Shown: positions 1 to 8,267, counted from the first letter of the stretch. The stretch: 64,000 nucleotides of DNA from Scatavimonas merdigallinarum (GCA_018713055.1 DVFW01000042.1:48592-112591); one strand, 5' to 3'. Numbers and translations are program-made. The notes: generated from the sequence alone by a model not told the origin.

Positions 1-1
1 A

Positions 2-742
2 GCGGAAAACCAAACGGCACGTATTTATGACTGCTATGTGGAACGGCTGCAGGACAAAAAAACACAGACAGGCAAGCCTTATATGCGTCTTGTGGGCAAG
101 GCGTACCTGCCGCGTTGCGCAAAAAATGAGGATCTGATTCTGGCGTTGGACAGCGGTATCCAAAAAGAGGTCAGCGTAGGTTGCGCGATAAGCAGGCGTA
201 CATGCTCTGTTTGTGGGGAAGATATGGGCGCCTGTGCGCATCAAAAAGGCAAAAAGTACCGCGGACGGCTATGCTACGCTACATTAAGCGGCATAACGGA
301 CGCTTACGAGTGGAGTTTTGTCGCAGTGCCGGCACAAAGGCAGGCCGGTGTATTGAAAGCTTTAAAAAAAGAGGATATGGAGGGGAATACCTTGCAGAAC
401 ATTATAAAAAGCCTTTGTGCGCAGCAGCCGGTTATGCTGTCTGCGCAGGACGCACAGGCATTATATGCACACATTCGCGGGCTGGAATGCGACGCAGGCT
501 ACGGAAGCGCTTACAGGCAGGAGCTAAAGGATGAGGTTGTCCGGCTGAGCATGCTGGTGCAGCCGGAAATTGCAAAGGAAACAATGCAAAGTTTAACCGA
601 AAAAATGGATATAGAAGAGCTCAAGGCGTTTAAAAAAGGATATATGGAAAAAAGCGCAAAGGTTTTGCCGTTGCGGCCGCAGCTTTTTGGGCCCAGAGAA
701 AGCGGGAAGAAGACGGAAGAAAATACCGATTATAAAATTTAA
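2..742 (+). CDS. Phage prohead protease-like protein (5' end outside window)
   Basis: The reading frame is open to the window edge, so the true start lies upstream and 246 codons are visible. The stretch WSFVAVPAQRQAG (about residues 114-126 of the visible part) resembles the conserved strand closing the prohead protease domain of HK97/U35-type proteases. Before it is a Cys/His cluster (CSVCG, then C-x-H and a later Cys) that may bind zinc. The C-terminal part is helical and charged, as expected for a scaffold-like tail. Such proteases mature the capsid by cleaving scaffold and coat. Position directly before decoration and major capsid genes supports the call. The catalytic residues were not assigned, so the family call rests on one motif and context. 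Confidence 0.62.
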   Translation, partial: AENQTARIYDCYVERLQDKKTQTGKPYMRLVGKAYLPRCAKNEDLILALDSGIQKEVSVGCAISRRTCSVCGEDMGACAHQKGKKYRGRLCYATLSGITDAYEWSFVAVPAQRQAGVLKALKKEDMEGNTLQNIIKSLCAQQPVMLSAQDAQALYAHIRGLECDAGYGSAYRQELKDEVVRLSMLVQPEIAKETMQSLTEKMDIEELKAFKKGYMEKSAKVLPLRPQLFGPRESGKKTEENTDYKI

Positions 743-856
743 CGGATAAAACAGATCCGGCGGCAGGAAACGCGGCCCGTAAGGTGAAAAAGATTGCCTG
801 AACCAGGCCGGGTTTGATTTTTCTATGTAAAAAAACAACGGAAAGGAAGCTAAAAA

Positions 857-1192
857 ATGAATGTGAGTTTTAACGGATATGATGAAAAAGTATTAACTTT
901 TGTATGCACAGACAAGCTGGAAAAGGGTACGCCGGTAAAGCTTTCGGGCAACGGTACGGTTACGGCTTGTGCAGACGACGACGTATTTATTGGCATTGTG
1001 CTTTCTGTGCGGGACGGGTTTGCCGCTGTGCAAACAGGAGGCTATGTACAGCTGGTACCTTCCGGCAGTATTGCGATTGGGTATCAGAAAATTTCGGCTG
1101 CAACAGATGGCAAGGTCAAGGCGGACACAGACAATGGGCGTGAATATCTGGTGCTGCATACAGAGCAGGACAATGTAGGCGTCATTCTTTGA
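857..1192 (+). CDS. Capsid decoration-like protein
   Basis: A 111-residue beta-rich protein with a good ribosome binding site (GGAAAGGAAGC) ahead of the ATG. It carries a K-G-T-P-V-K-L pattern and repeated V/G strands, as in small phage head decoration proteins. It sits between the protease and the major capsid gene, the usual place for a head-stabilising protein. It has no signal peptide or membrane segment. The role is inferred from position, size and fold-like pattern. Confidence 0.55.
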   Translation: MNVSFNGYDEKVLTFVCTDKLEKGTPVKLSGNGTVTACADDDVFIGIVLSVRDGFAAVQTGGYVQLVPSGSIAIGYQKISAATDGKVKADTDNGREYLVLHTEQDNVGVIL

Positions 1193-1220
1193 CAATAGGG
1201 ATATAAGGAGGCAATAGATT

Positions 1221-2228
1221 ATGGCATTATATGAAACAATAGCGCTGGAAAAGGGTATGTACGGGGCAAGAGGAAAAAGCATGACGCAGGTATTGGAGGA
1301 GATGGATCCTTCAGAAAACTACCGCGACACACCTCTTGAAGGCTTGGACGCTTTTCAGCGACAGCTTAAACGGTTTGATATTAAGGTAAGCGGTGCGCAT
1401 TCGGACAGTGTGGAAAAGTTTTTTCAGAGCAGTTCATCCGCGGCCCTTTTTCCGGAATATATAGGCCGCGCCGTTAAACAAGGGATGGAGGCGGCGGACA
1501 TCCTTCCCAATATCATTGCCGCGGTAACTAAAATTGAGGGAATGGATTACCGCAGCATTGTGTCTACACCCACACAGGACGACAAGGAATTAAAGCCGGT
1601 GGCAGAGGGCGCAATGATTCCGCAGACTGTAGTAAAAACACAGGAAAACCTGGTGAAGCTTCATAAAAGAGGCAGAATGCTGGTATCTTCCTATGAAGCG
1701 CTGCGTTTTCAGAGGCTGGATCTGTTTACCGTAACGCTGCGGCAGATCGGTGCGTATATTGCAAGGGCGCAGTTGAAAGACGCGGTAAATGTACTGCTAA
1801 ACGGCGACGGAAACAGCAACCCGGCCGGTGCAGTTGCGGCTGACGGCGAAACGCTTGCATACAGCGACCTGCTAAAGCTTTGGGGCGCGCTTTCCCCCTA
1901 TGAGCTTAATACTATTTTGGCTCCAACGGCGGTCGTCCAGAAGATTTTGGCCATGACGCAAATGCAGGACGCACAGGCGGGGCTGACATTTCAGGGGACA
2001 GGTAAAATGGTAACGCCTATGGGCGCCACACTGTTGCACGTACCTTCTATTGAAGGAAATACGATTATTGGGCTTGATAAAAACTGCGCGCTGGAAATGG
2101 TGCAGGCAGGGGAGGTCATCACCGATTATGACAAGCTGATTGACCGGCAGCTGGAACGCGCTACAATCAGTTGTATTGCCGGGTTTGCCAAAATTTTTAC
2201 TGACTCTGCCAAAAAGCTTACATTTTAA
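1221..2228 (+). CDS. Major capsid protein (HK97 fold-like)
   Basis: A 335-residue protein, a typical length for an HK97-fold coat. The ribosome binding site AAGGAGG lies 8 bases before the ATG. The N-terminal ~90 residues (charged, with a Phe-Phe-Gln-Ser-Ser-Ser segment) may be the delta/N-arm region. The middle holds VAEGAMIP and the KLHKRGRMLVSSYEALR segment typical of spine helix and E-loop-type regions. The end carries a coat-like DYDKLIDRQLERATIS stretch. It should form the icosahedral shell. The preceding protease and decoration genes and the following connector genes are in canonical order. Confidence 0.8.
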   Translation: MALYETIALEKGMYGARGKSMTQVLEEMDPSENYRDTPLEGLDAFQRQLKRFDIKVSGAHSDSVEKFFQSSSSAALFPEYIGRAVKQGMEAADILPNIIAAVTKIEGMDYRSIVSTPTQDDKELKPVAEGAMIPQTVVKTQENLVKLHKRGRMLVSSYEALRFQRLDLFTVTLRQIGAYIARAQLKDAVNVLLNGDGNSNPAGAVAADGETLAYSDLLKLWGALSPYELNTILAPTAVVQKILAMTQMQDAQAGLTFQGTGKMVTPMGATLLHVPSIEGNTIIGLDKNCALEMVQAGEVITDYDKLIDRQLERATISCIAGFAKIFTDSAKKLTF

Positions 2229-2245
2229 CACATGGGGGCGGCGGT

Positions 2246-2608
2246 ATGAACTTTAAAGAGGTATATGAACGTTTTTTATTGATTGCGGATATGGATCAGG
2301 AAGAGGGTTCTAAGTGGGCCGTACTGTGCAACGAAGCAATAGAGGATATACAGAATATGTGCAAAAGCGGTACGGATATACAGTTAAACGGCAGGCGGCT
2401 TTCAGCCGCTGCCGCTGCCCTGGCGTTTTATAAAATGGCGCTTATGCAAAACGCTGCAGAGGACGTTTCTTCTTTTAAAGCGGGCGACATAAGCATTCAA
2501 ATGGGAAGTCGCTGTACAAAAGCGCAGCAGGCCTGGCTGTGTGCAAAAGCGCATATCAGCGACCTGATACGCGACGAAGATTTCCTTTTTGAACAGGTGA
2601 CAATATGA
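2246..2608 (+). CDS. Head-tail connector-like protein
   Basis: A 120-residue mainly helical protein immediately after the major capsid gene, the slot held by gp6/XkdH-type connectors that sit under the portal. The start has a GGGGGCGGCGGT-type purine-rich leader. Its last codons overlap the next gene (ATGA), which implies translational coupling. No membrane segment or signal peptide is seen. The assignment is by position, size and helical content, not a unique motif. Confidence 0.5.
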   Translation: MNFKEVYERFLLIADMDQEEGSKWAVLCNEAIEDIQNMCKSGTDIQLNGRRLSAAAAALAFYKMALMQNAAEDVSSFKAGDISIQMGSRCTKAQQAWLCAKAHISDLIRDEDFLFEQVTI

Positions 2609-2997
2609 ACACGTATACGATGAAAACCATACAAAGGTTGATTAAAACTTTTGGAAATACAATTGAGGTACTGCTGGACGGACAGCTGCAGGAAACGGGA
2701 AGAGCGTTTATACAGCCTTTGCGCTATAAGAACAAGATTTATCTAGATGGCTATTATTTGCCGCCGGGCTATTGCGACGGGGGACATTTTCTTTATATAG
2801 GTCCACCTGATATTCATTTTGTACGCCCGTATGAAAATCTTGTGATCCGATGTGAAGAGCTAAGTGAAAGCTATACGGTTAAGCGTGCGGAAACATATAA
2901 ATTTGCAGGCAGACCCGTTTATGTATGGGCTGTGCTTACGCCCTGCACTGCCGATTTGGAAGAAAGCGCGCAGAGTCGACAGGAGGGAGCGGTATGA
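2605..2997 (+). CDS. Head completion/stopper-like protein
   Basis: A 130-residue beta-rich protein starting at an ATG that overlaps the upstream stop by four bases. It holds GRAFIQPLRYKNK and a Pro/Gly-rich LPPGYCDGG turn, in the slot of XkdI-type stopper proteins between connector and tail terminator. Its stop overlaps the next ATG (ATGA). The function is inferred from the gene order of PBSX-like phages. No catalytic motif is visible. Confidence 0.42.
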   Translation: MNTYTMKTIQRLIKTFGNTIEVLLDGQLQETGRAFIQPLRYKNKIYLDGYYLPPGYCDGGHFLYIGPPDIHFVRPYENLVIRCEELSESYTVKRAETYKFAGRPVYVWAVLTPCTADLEESAQSRQEGAV

Positions 2998-3764
2998 AAA
3001 CGGCGCAGGAAACCGTGCAATCTGTTTTAGAATGGCTAAAAACCGGGGATGAACTGCAGGAGGTTTCTTTTGTTCCGTCTTACCAAAGCAAAAGCTTTGC
3101 AGTTCCGGTAAAAAAGCCAGTGGCTGCGGTAGGGAAGCACAGTATTTTTGCCTGTGCAGAGGCCAAAAGCAGCGAAATACAGGCGGTACAGGAAAAAGGG
3201 CTTAGGATCGCTGTGGATGTATTTGTCCCTGTTCTGGATGGCGGCGAGGCCTGCGCGCAACTGCTGGATAAAATAAGCGCCAGGCTTCTGGAGCATGTAC
3301 AGGAAGGCCGGTATGAGATCAAAACGGGCGCAGTACAATATCAGAGCAGCACAGGTGCATTTACAGCACAGCTTCTGCTTACCATCATGCAGATACAGGC
3401 GGCCCAGCAGGAAGCAGACAAGAGAAATGTGGTTATGCATGTAAACGGCGCCCGGTTTTATGCGCAAAATGTAACGGTAACAGAAACAGAAGACCTGTAC
3501 CCGATAGAGTGTTATGGGGAAAGGGTGCCGTATGCTTCAATCAACCGCGGACGGCGCTATGAAGTTATGATTCAAAAACCTGTAACAAAGGACAATCTCT
3601 CGGAAGCGTTTACACAGATAAATGCAACGGTATCTGTACGCAATGCAGGCGGCGGCATTTATCTGTATGGGTGTAATGTAAAGCGTATAGAAAGCCATGT
3701 GGAAAACGGGCTTTATTATATGGATACGATTGTACTGACGGCACAAAGAAAAGAAACCGTATAG
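2994..3764 (+). CDS. Two-part virion protein: tail terminator-like N-half plus structural C-half
   Basis: The chosen ATG at 2994 has an AGGAGGG ribosome binding site and overlaps the previous stop; a longer frame reaches 2925 but would run far into the upstream gene. The product is 256 residues. The N-terminal ~140 residues (VQSVLEWLKTGDELQ, then a strand-helix pattern ending LLLTIMQIQ) resemble XkdJ-type tail terminators. From about residue 145 a second domain begins (VNGARFYAQNV, IECYGERVPYA, GRRYEVMI), which looks like a virion structural beta domain, possibly a tail-tube-like or hub-like fold. Usual terminators are ~130-150 residues, so this is unusually long. The fusion idea is inference. 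Confidence 0.45.
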   Translation: MKTAQETVQSVLEWLKTGDELQEVSFVPSYQSKSFAVPVKKPVAAVGKHSIFACAEAKSSEIQAVQEKGLRIAVDVFVPVLDGGEACAQLLDKISARLLEHVQEGRYEIKTGAVQYQSSTGAFTAQLLLTIMQIQAAQQEADKRNVVMHVNGARFYAQNVTVTETEDLYPIECYGERVPYASINRGRRYEVMIQKPVTKDNLSEAFTQINATVSVRNAGGGIYLYGCNVKRIESHVENGLYYMDTIVLTAQRKETV

Positions 3765-3777
3765 AAAGGGGCGTAAA

Positions 3778-3936
3778 ATGGAAACGCAGACAAAATATAC
3801 AGCTGTACAACAGGAACTGTCCCAACGGTATATGGAGCAAGCGGAAAACGCAAGGTTGTTGTCGGATGTTTTCGAACGCGACAGCCGCCGTTACTCAAAT
3901 ACGCTCAAAGAAGAAGAGGAGGTGCAGGCTCTGTGA
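3778..3936 (+). CDS. 52-residue helical protein in the tape-measure slot
   Basis: This gene is short but well supported. The ATG follows GAAAGGGGCG, and the stop TGA overlaps the GTG of the next gene (GTGA), matching the coupling used throughout this block. The product is very polar and probably all helix (QQELSQRYMEQAENARLL, then DVFERDSRRYSNTLKEEEE). It sits just before the LysM baseplate gene, where myophages carry the long tape measure. I do not recognise a family. It could be a tail chaperone remnant, a minimal tape measure or a baseplate accessory. Confidence 0.6.
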   Translation: METQTKYTAVQQELSQRYMEQAENARLLSDVFERDSRRYSNTLKEEEEVQAL

Positions 3937-4457
3937 ACCACCCACCTATACGGTACAGAGGCGTAGAACTGCACCATAATCCTAAAAGCATACAAATTGA
4001 AGAGAACAAAAGCTATAGCGAACATTTTTTTGTCAACGCCCTCGGGGCGGTGCAGGAATCCGGAAGAAAGGCGCGGGTTGTGTCAGGAGAAGGGGAATTC
4101 TTTGGAAAGGATTGCCTTACGCAATATAATGCGGTATTGGAGTTGTTTACAAGCAGAGAAGGCGGGCTTTTGTCTGTAAGCGGCTATACGCCCTTTTATG
4201 CGCGTTTTGTTTTATTTACGCTGACACAGCCGCCTCTGGAAAATTTTTTAAGTTACCGTTTTGTTTTTATAGAGGACATGTCGCTGATGCCGCAGGGAAT
4301 AAAAGTCAGACAGCAGACCCATACGGTAACGGAAAACCAAACGCTTTGGGATATTGCTTACCTGTATGGTATACCGGTAGAGTCGCTTTTGATAAATAAT
4401 CCCGGGATAAGCAGGCCAGATGCACTGACAAGCGGACAAGAGGTGAAACTTTTATGA
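3933..4457 (+). CDS. LysM-containing baseplate protein (XkdP-like)
   Basis: A 174-residue protein starting with GTG that overlaps the upstream stop. Residues 1-115 match the N-terminal part of phage tail/baseplate assembly proteins (IRYRGVELHHNPKSI; GEGEFFG). The C-terminus from about residue 125 is a LysM module: THTVTENQTLWDIAYLYGI, then LLINNPGI and a closing SGQEVKLL. XkdP/gp53-type proteins use this module inside the baseplate hub. The stop overlaps the next ATG. In PBSX-like order this gene follows the tape measure, which is absent here. Confidence 0.8.
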   Translation: MNHPPIRYRGVELHHNPKSIQIEENKSYSEHFFVNALGAVQESGRKARVVSGEGEFFGKDCLTQYNAVLELFTSREGGLLSVSGYTPFYARFVLFTLTQPPLENFLSYRFVFIEDMSLMPQGIKVRQQTHTVTENQTLWDIAYLYGIPVESLLINNPGISRPDALTSGQEVKLL

Positions 4458-5395
4458 CTTTTACGGCAATTACCGCCGACAGAAAAATGTTTACGCTTTG
4501 CAGTCCGCTGTCCTGTTGTATGGAATATGAGCAGGGGATACCGGCAGACGCTTTAACAGCCGCGTTTCCTTACAGATCCGACATACCGCAGCTTGCGTAT
4601 ATTGTGGTGCAGAAGGATAAAAAGCCTGTTTTTACAGGCGTAATTGACGAACAGCGCTTTTTATCTGTAGAAGGAGAAGGCATGGTTATGCTTTCTGCCA
4701 GAAGCCTGGCGGCGCTGCTGCTGGACAATGAAGCAATGCCGCAAAACTATAACAACCCGGATGCCCAGACAATTTTTTTGCGGCATATACAACCTCTTGG
4801 CATTACACAGTACAGCTGCGAAAAAAAACCAAGAGCAGCAAGCTTTACGGTGGATAAGGGGTCGACGCATTGGCAGGTTCTTGAAAGTTTTTGCAGGGTT
4901 TGTCTGGACAGTTACCCTGCAGTGGATGAAACCGGACGTGTATGTATGTGCGGACGTCCGGGCGGGGAAAACGCGCTTTTGTTTGCAAATACAGGCGAAG
5001 GAATCCGTTTTACCAGGTTTGAAAAAACAGTGAAACGGTGCAAGCGACTGTCGGAAGTGCTTGTAAAAACATCTGTAGACGGCGCCTATTCGACGCCGGT
5101 GCGAAACGCCGTCGCCCTTTCAGAAGGCGTTATAAGGCGGCGGTATTTAAATGCATCGGAACTGTCTGGGAACAGTGTATTGGACGCAGATAAAATGATC
5201 CGGGAAGGGGAGTATGCATCGGTTGAAATTACACTTAGCTGCCCCAGTCCCCTTTTAGGGTGTATGGGACGTACCGCACGGATTCTGTATGGAGAAGAAA
5301 CATACGACGGATTATATATTAGCGGGCTGCAGTATACCTGTGCACGGGAAGAGGAAAAAACGGTTCTGTTATTTTCAAAATACAGGAAGGAATAA
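4454..5395 (+). CDS. Baseplate hub protein (XkdQ/gpD-like)
   Basis: A 313-residue protein in the XkdQ position, translationally coupled to the LysM gene by an ATGA overlap. The pattern fits late-control/hub proteins: an N-terminal beta domain (FPYRSDIPQLAYIVVQKD, FTGVIDEQ), a central helical insert (LLLDNEAMP, FLRHIQPLGI), a helix-rich WQVLESFCRVC stretch and a C-terminal beta domain. Hubs form the trimer that holds the spike and the tube. Length is close to the family norm of 310-340. No lysozyme or peptidase motif is visible in it. Confidence 0.7.
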   Translation: MTFTAITADRKMFTLCSPLSCCMEYEQGIPADALTAAFPYRSDIPQLAYIVVQKDKKPVFTGVIDEQRFLSVEGEGMVMLSARSLAALLLDNEAMPQNYNNPDAQTIFLRHIQPLGITQYSCEKKPRAASFTVDKGSTHWQVLESFCRVCLDSYPAVDETGRVCMCGRPGGENALLFANTGEGIRFTRFEKTVKRCKRLSEVLVKTSVDGAYSTPVRNAVALSEGVIRRRYLNASELSGNSVLDADKMIREGEYASVEITLSCPSPLLGCMGRTARILYGEETYDGLYISGLQYTCAREEEKTVLLFSKYRKE

Positions 5396-5399
5396 AATT

Positions 5400-5747
5400 A
5401 TGTGGCTTTTAAAAAATATGGCGCAAAATGGAAGGACAGAGAAAAAAGCAGATAAAGGAAAAATATCGTCTGTATCTCAATCTTTTGTTACGGTACAAAC
5501 AGCGCTTGAACATCGGAAAATTCCAGTGGTCTGTCCATATGGGCTTGCATATGTACCGGCCCCGGGGGAAGAGTGTGTAACGCTTCCTCTGCAAAACGGG
5601 CAAATCTGCATTGGTGCTCCCGTAAAAGACAAGGAGTTGCAGCCGGGGGAAATTATGCTGTATTCTGCCGGCGGCGCGACGTTGGTTTTAAAAAATGACG
5701 GAACGATTTTGGCGAATGGAAAAGTCCTGGAAAGCGGGGATGGATAA
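5400..5747 (+). CDS. Baseplate spike/OB-fold protein (gpV or XkdR-like, short)
   Basis: The ATG at 5400 follows an AGGAAGGA site; an upstream in-frame start at 5289 lies inside the hub gene and was rejected. The 115-residue product has an OB-like strand pattern (GKISSVSQSFVTVQTA) and ends in a beta region with LYSAGGATLVLKNDGTI, the kind of Gly/Asn repeat seen at the base of gpV-type spikes. XkdR-type proteins (~100-120 residues) occupy this slot. It lacks a long beta-helix, so any membrane-piercing tip must come from another protein or be very short. Confidence 0.6.
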   Translation: MWLLKNMAQNGRTEKKADKGKISSVSQSFVTVQTALEHRKIPVVCPYGLAYVPAPGEECVTLPLQNGQICIGAPVKDKELQPGEIMLYSAGGATLVLKNDGTILANGKVLESGDG

Positions 5748-6095
5748 ATGGATACAGCATTAAATGACGCTGGGGATTTTGCTCTGGACGGCAGAGGAAT
5801 GCCTTATCTTTTGAGCGGCCTTGCGGAACTAATGCAGCGGGTGAAGCTGTGTTTACAGATCAAAAAGGGAAGTTTTCTTTATGACCGCAACCTGGGGTCG
5901 GAACTTCATACCTTGGAGCACGGCACGGAGCTTTTGCAGCAGAGAGCGCAGATGCTTGTATATGAAGCGGTTGCCGCGGTGCCGCAGGTCAGGCTTTACA
6001 ACATTCAGGCTGATTTTCCTCAGGACGGCCCTTTGAAATTATCACTCGATATTGATTTTGCCGGCGAAACGGGAACGCTGGAGGTGACGCTTTAA
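5748..6095 (+). CDS. Baseplate wedge protein (gp25/XkdS-like)
   Basis: A 115-residue protein directly abutting the spike gene. It shows the gp25/GPW pattern: LSGLAELMQRVKLCLQIKKG, the G-S-F-LYDRNLGSEL motif, a helix with QRAQMLVYEAV, and a final beta hairpin (LSLDIDFAGETG). gp25 is the conserved wedge core that in contractile particles also nucleates the sheath. The stop shares bases with the next ATG (TAATG). Its presence without a sheath gene in the window is notable. Confidence 0.75.
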   Translation: MDTALNDAGDFALDGRGMPYLLSGLAELMQRVKLCLQIKKGSFLYDRNLGSELHTLEHGTELLQQRAQMLVYEAVAAVPQVRLYNIQADFPQDGPLKLSLDIDFAGETGTLEVTL

Positions 6096-7165
6096 TGGAC
6101 AGCTATCAGGAAATTTTGGACAGAATGAAAGAAAAATATAAGGAACTCAGCGGATATGACGCCGACGGGGCGTCGGACATTGGTATACGAATGCAAGTGC
6201 TTGCAGGCGAAGTTTTTTCGCTGAATTGCTATGCACAGTGGATGATCAGACAAATGTTCCCGCAAACGGCGCAGGGGCAACAGCTGGATTATCATGCGCT
6301 TGAGCAGGGGCTTACCAGAAAACCCGCAATTGCGGCAAAGGGGACTTTGTCTTTTTATCTGGAAGAGGCGGCCGGCGAGGACATACAGATTCCTGCCGGT
6401 ACGGTGTGCGCAACGGCGGGCGAAGACGCCATGCGTTTTGTAACAACACAGGACGCGACGCTTTCTCAGGGAAGCATTGTGGCAGCCGTTCCGGCTGCGG
6501 CGCAGGAAGAAGGAGCAAAGGGAAATGTGGCGCCCCAGAGTATAAGCGTCATGGTCACACCGCCGGCGGGGATTGCTTATGTAAAAAATACCGTTCCTTT
6601 TACAGGCGGAGAAGACGAAGAGACAGACGAACATCTGCGGCGGCGCATATTGGAAAATCTGCGAAATCCGCCGCGCGGGACAAACAGTGCTTTTTATAAA
6701 CAGGCAGCTGAAAGCGTAGACGGCGTATATTCTGCCGGCGTAGCGCCGAAGGCGCGCGGGACGGGAACCGTTAATGTATATATTGCAAAACAGGGGACGG
6801 CGGCGCCGCAATCGCTTGTGGAGCAGGTACAGGAAAAATTGGAGGCGGAAAGGGAAATTAACGTGGACGTCCTTGTGGCGTCTGCACAGGCGGTTCCGTA
6901 TGATGTACATGCTGAAATAGAGATTGCAGACGGATATACATGGAGTACAATAGAAAGCCAGTGCGAGCAGGCAATTCGTGCGTATTTTGATACAGTCGGC
7001 GTTGGACAGGCGGTACGGACTTCTGGTATAGGCGAGGCAATTTTTCACGTGGCGGGAGTAAAAAGCTATATTTTTGACGATTATTATACAAACGATATAC
7101 AGGCGCTTGCATCCCAGCTTTATGTAGTCAGAAATATTGTATTGACAGAAAGAGGGAGTACATAA
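6095..7165 (+). CDS. Baseplate J family protein (gp47/XkdT-like)
   Basis: A 356-residue protein of normal family length. It starts YQEILDRMKEKYKEL and carries the baseplate J signatures: a QLDYHALEQGLTR segment, IPAGTVCATAGEDAMRF, then GGEDEETDEHLRRRILENLR with NPPRGTNSAFYKQAA, and GTGTVNVYIA. It forms the wedge connector around the hub in Mu, T4 and PBSX-like baseplates. Start and stop both overlap neighbours by TAATG. The assignment is firm from several family motifs. Confidence 0.9.
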   Translation: MDSYQEILDRMKEKYKELSGYDADGASDIGIRMQVLAGEVFSLNCYAQWMIRQMFPQTAQGQQLDYHALEQGLTRKPAIAAKGTLSFYLEEAAGEDIQIPAGTVCATAGEDAMRFVTTQDATLSQGSIVAAVPAAAQEEGAKGNVAPQSISVMVTPPAGIAYVKNTVPFTGGEDEETDEHLRRRILENLRNPPRGTNSAFYKQAAESVDGVYSAGVAPKARGTGTVNVYIAKQGTAAPQSLVEQVQEKLEAEREINVDVLVASAQAVPYDVHAEIEIADGYTWSTIESQCEQAIRAYFDTVGVGQAVRTSGIGEAIFHVAGVKSYIFDDYYTNDIQALASQLYVVRNIVLTERGST

Positions 7166-7731
7166 TGGGCGCAGTGGCATCTATGATCCAAAAACTTGCG
7201 CCGCTTGGTGTTTATGCACTGCAACAGAACAGCGCGGTTTATAAAGAACTGTGCGCGTATGCGGCGGCTCTGGATATCCTTGAAGCAACGCTTTTGCAGG
7301 CACAGCAGGAATGCTTTATTTGTACGGCGCAATCATACGGGTTGTCGCATAGAGAGATTAATATAGGGCCGGTCAGGGAAGAACTTACCCTGGAAAAACG
7401 CAGAGAAATGTTGTTGTCCAGAGCGGCTCTAAAGCAGGACGATTTTAATAGAAGCGGCGTCGAACAGATGTTAAGTGCGCTTGGACTGGAATTTACGCTT
7501 TTTGAGCTTCCACATCAGCAAACGCTCCATATTGATTGTAAAGGCAGCTATACGCAGGCACAGCGCAAATGGATTTCTTCGCAGGCAATTGCGCAGCTTC
7601 CTGCGCATCTGGATGTGCTTTTGGACTTTAGAAACCTGCAATGGAGCACAATTGATGCAAAAAACCTGACGTTTGCTTCTATGGACGCCAAAGCAATGAC
7701 ATGGAAACAGATTGAGAGCTACGGAGTATGA
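7165..7731 (+). CDS. Baseplate wedge protein (XkdU/YmfQ-like)
   Basis: A 188-residue protein in the XkdU slot, coupled to baseplate J by TAATG. The N-terminal helix region (AYAAALDILEATLLQAQQECF) and the early ...REELTLEKRREMLLSR segment match the XkdU/DUF2313 pattern. It ends in short repeats (TIDAKNLTFASMDAKAMTW), which may attach the fibre. Its known role is to link baseplate J to the tail fibre. A Mu-type gp48 equivalent is the closest alternative name. Confidence 0.72.
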   Translation: MGAVASMIQKLAPLGVYALQQNSAVYKELCAYAAALDILEATLLQAQQECFICTAQSYGLSHREINIGPVREELTLEKRREMLLSRAALKQDDFNRSGVEQMLSALGLEFTLFELPHQQTLHIDCKGSYTQAQRKWISSQAIAQLPAHLDVLLDFRNLQWSTIDAKNLTFASMDAKAMTWKQIESYGV

Positions 7732-7749
7732 TGAAAGGAAGGACAGAAA

Positions 7750-8214
7750 ATGGCATCTTCAGAAAAAACGGCAAATTTGGGGTTGAACCTGTGGGAACCG
7801 GAAGATAAACCGATCAGGGCCGACTTTGTGGCTGATAACCAGCTGATTGATCAGGTAGTCGGTACACATACAAAAAATTCCAATATCCACATAACAGCGT
7901 CGGAAAAAACAAAGCTCAACGAGCCTTATCAGGTAAAAATGTTTGCCGGAACAGGAAGCGCCAGTTTTACCTATACGTTCGATTTTTCCCCTAAATTTGT
8001 AGTGGTCTATAAAAAGAACGCCCCCATGTTTGTGTATAGTGGCGGCGCAAGTGTTATAAACGGGGCGCTTGCAGCCTCTGTTTATGGCGCGACGCAGGGC
8101 GCGCAGCTAAATGCGAACAAGCTGACGCTGACGCAACAATCTGCGTCGGTCAACGGCATACGCTGCAATTTAAATGAAGAAGACGGACAGTATGTAATTG
8201 TGGCGTACCGGTGA
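7750..8214 (+). CDS. Small tail fibre-like protein
   Basis: A 154-residue protein with an AAGGAAGG ribosome binding site. The first ~60 residues (NLGLNLWEPEDKPIRADF, then HITASEKTKLN) match the N-terminal attachment region of phage tail fibres. The rest is a compact beta domain. It is far shorter than typical host-range fibres (400+ residues). It is the last gene of the phage block and is followed at once by a terminator. No holin or endolysin gene follows. Confidence 0.65.
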   Translation: MASSEKTANLGLNLWEPEDKPIRADFVADNQLIDQVVGTHTKNSNIHITASEKTKLNEPYQVKMFAGTGSASFTYTFDFSPKFVVVYKKNAPMFVYSGGASVINGALAASVYGATQGAQLNANKLTLTQQSASVNGIRCNLNEEDGQYVIVAYR

Positions 8215-8231
8215 CATTAAAAGACCGTACA

Positions 8232-8267
8232 AAAAGGCGGAAGCTTCTTAAGAAGCTTCCGCCTTTT
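8232..8267. terminator. Bidirectional terminator between phage block and host genes
   Basis: A perfect 36-base palindrome (arms AAAAGGCGGAAGCTTCTT and its complement) with A- and T-runs at its ends. It lies between the convergent fibre gene and the minus-strand gene at 8280. It should stop transcription from both sides. Confidence 0.9.

Noticed and set aside
2925..2993. Upstream start for the two-part virion protein
   Set aside because: It lies well inside the preceding gene without a ribosome binding site; the ATG at 2994 has AGGAGGG and the coupling overlap.
6092..7180. 362-codon minus-strand open frame
   Set aside because: It is antisense to the baseplate J gene, rich in Cys/Arg/His and without any domain pattern; a shadow of the coding strand.
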